In this document: in pieces, positions 41,722 through 41,731 of the stretch | Layout of the letters: every line of letters starts with the position of its first letter | Position numbering within the stretch: position 1 is the first letter of the stretch | Assembly: GCA_900542055.1 (NCBI GenBank) | Contig: UQMA01000011.1 | Coordinates: 1-41,731, forward strand | Direction: 5' to 3' | Length of the DNA stretch: 41,731 bases | Source of the DNA: an uncultured Azospirillum sp. | GTDB lineage: Bacteria > Pseudomonadota > Alphaproteobacteria > RF32 > CAG-239 | The notes under the pieces: generated by a model | What the model saw: the letters and a program-made list of their open reading frames with translations, nothing else | What the model was told of the DNA's origin: nothing | The model's database searches: none | Translations under genes and position numbers: made by a program

Positions 41722-41731
41722 GCGTAGGGGA

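Noticed and set aside
41449..41731. CRISPR-like repeats at the right edge
   Set aside because: The repeats are inverted, not direct and evenly spaced, and no spacers exist.

Overview
The window is the chromosome of a low-GC alphaproteobacterium. The evidence is the gene order: obgE-rsfS-rlmH, yicC-gmk, tRNA-Trp-secE-nusG-(insert)-rplKAJL-rpoBC, and ffh-rpsP-rimM-trmD-rplS. Codon use is strongly A/T-biased, and an LptF/G-type permease and periplasmic folding factors show a Gram-negative envelope. The overall look (AT-rich alphaproteobacterium carrying a FrhB/pyruvyl-transferase fusion and glycine-rich surface-protein sequence) resembles uncultured gut alphaproteobacteria (RF32/CAG-239-like). 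That placement is an inference and was not tested. There is no phage, plasmid, CRISPR or IS transposase. The window looks like most of one assembly contig: the left edge is a suspicious junction inside obgE and the right edge is an inverted-repeat element.

Layout. 1-2628: obgE (with a strange N-terminus), rsfS, an unknown gene on the other strand, rlmH. 2632-5884: a DUF47/PiT phosphate-uptake pair, a DsbA/ScsC-like thiol oxidoreductase and an unknown membrane protein. 5950-9776: an SDR, then yicC-gmk-lptG, and a small unknown protein. 9921-10878: tRNA-Trp, secE, nusG. 10907-15951: an insertion of mscL (with a zinc-ribbon tail) and three surface-polysaccharide genes (GT2, ferredoxin/FrhB-pyruvyltransferase fusion, GT2). 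15981-28225: rplK-rplA, an L10-type leader, rplJ-rplL, an unknown gene, then rpoB-rpoC. 28253-31363: clpB with a candidate heat-shock promoter and a small unknown partner. 31367-33976: M23 peptidase, tRNA-Asp, a thioredoxin-like lipoprotein and an unknown protein. 33989-37748: a periplasmic parvulin divergent from secA. 37783-41448: a structured leader and the ffh-rpsP-rimM-trmD-rplS cluster. 41449-41731: non-coding sequence with a MITE-like element.

Most genes belong to information processing (ribosome, RNA polymerase, rRNA/tRNA methylation, ribosome silencing) and protein export and folding (SecA, SecE, Ffh, parvulin, DsbA-like, ClpB). No complete new defence or mobile system is visible. 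The best leads for something undescribed are: the three-way-junction-plus-hairpin leader before ffh; the polysaccharide island between nusG and rplK; the unknown gene and multi-hairpin leader between rplL and rpoB; the MscL zinc-ribbon/basic tail; the chimeric-looking obgE N-terminus; and the terminal inverted-repeat element.
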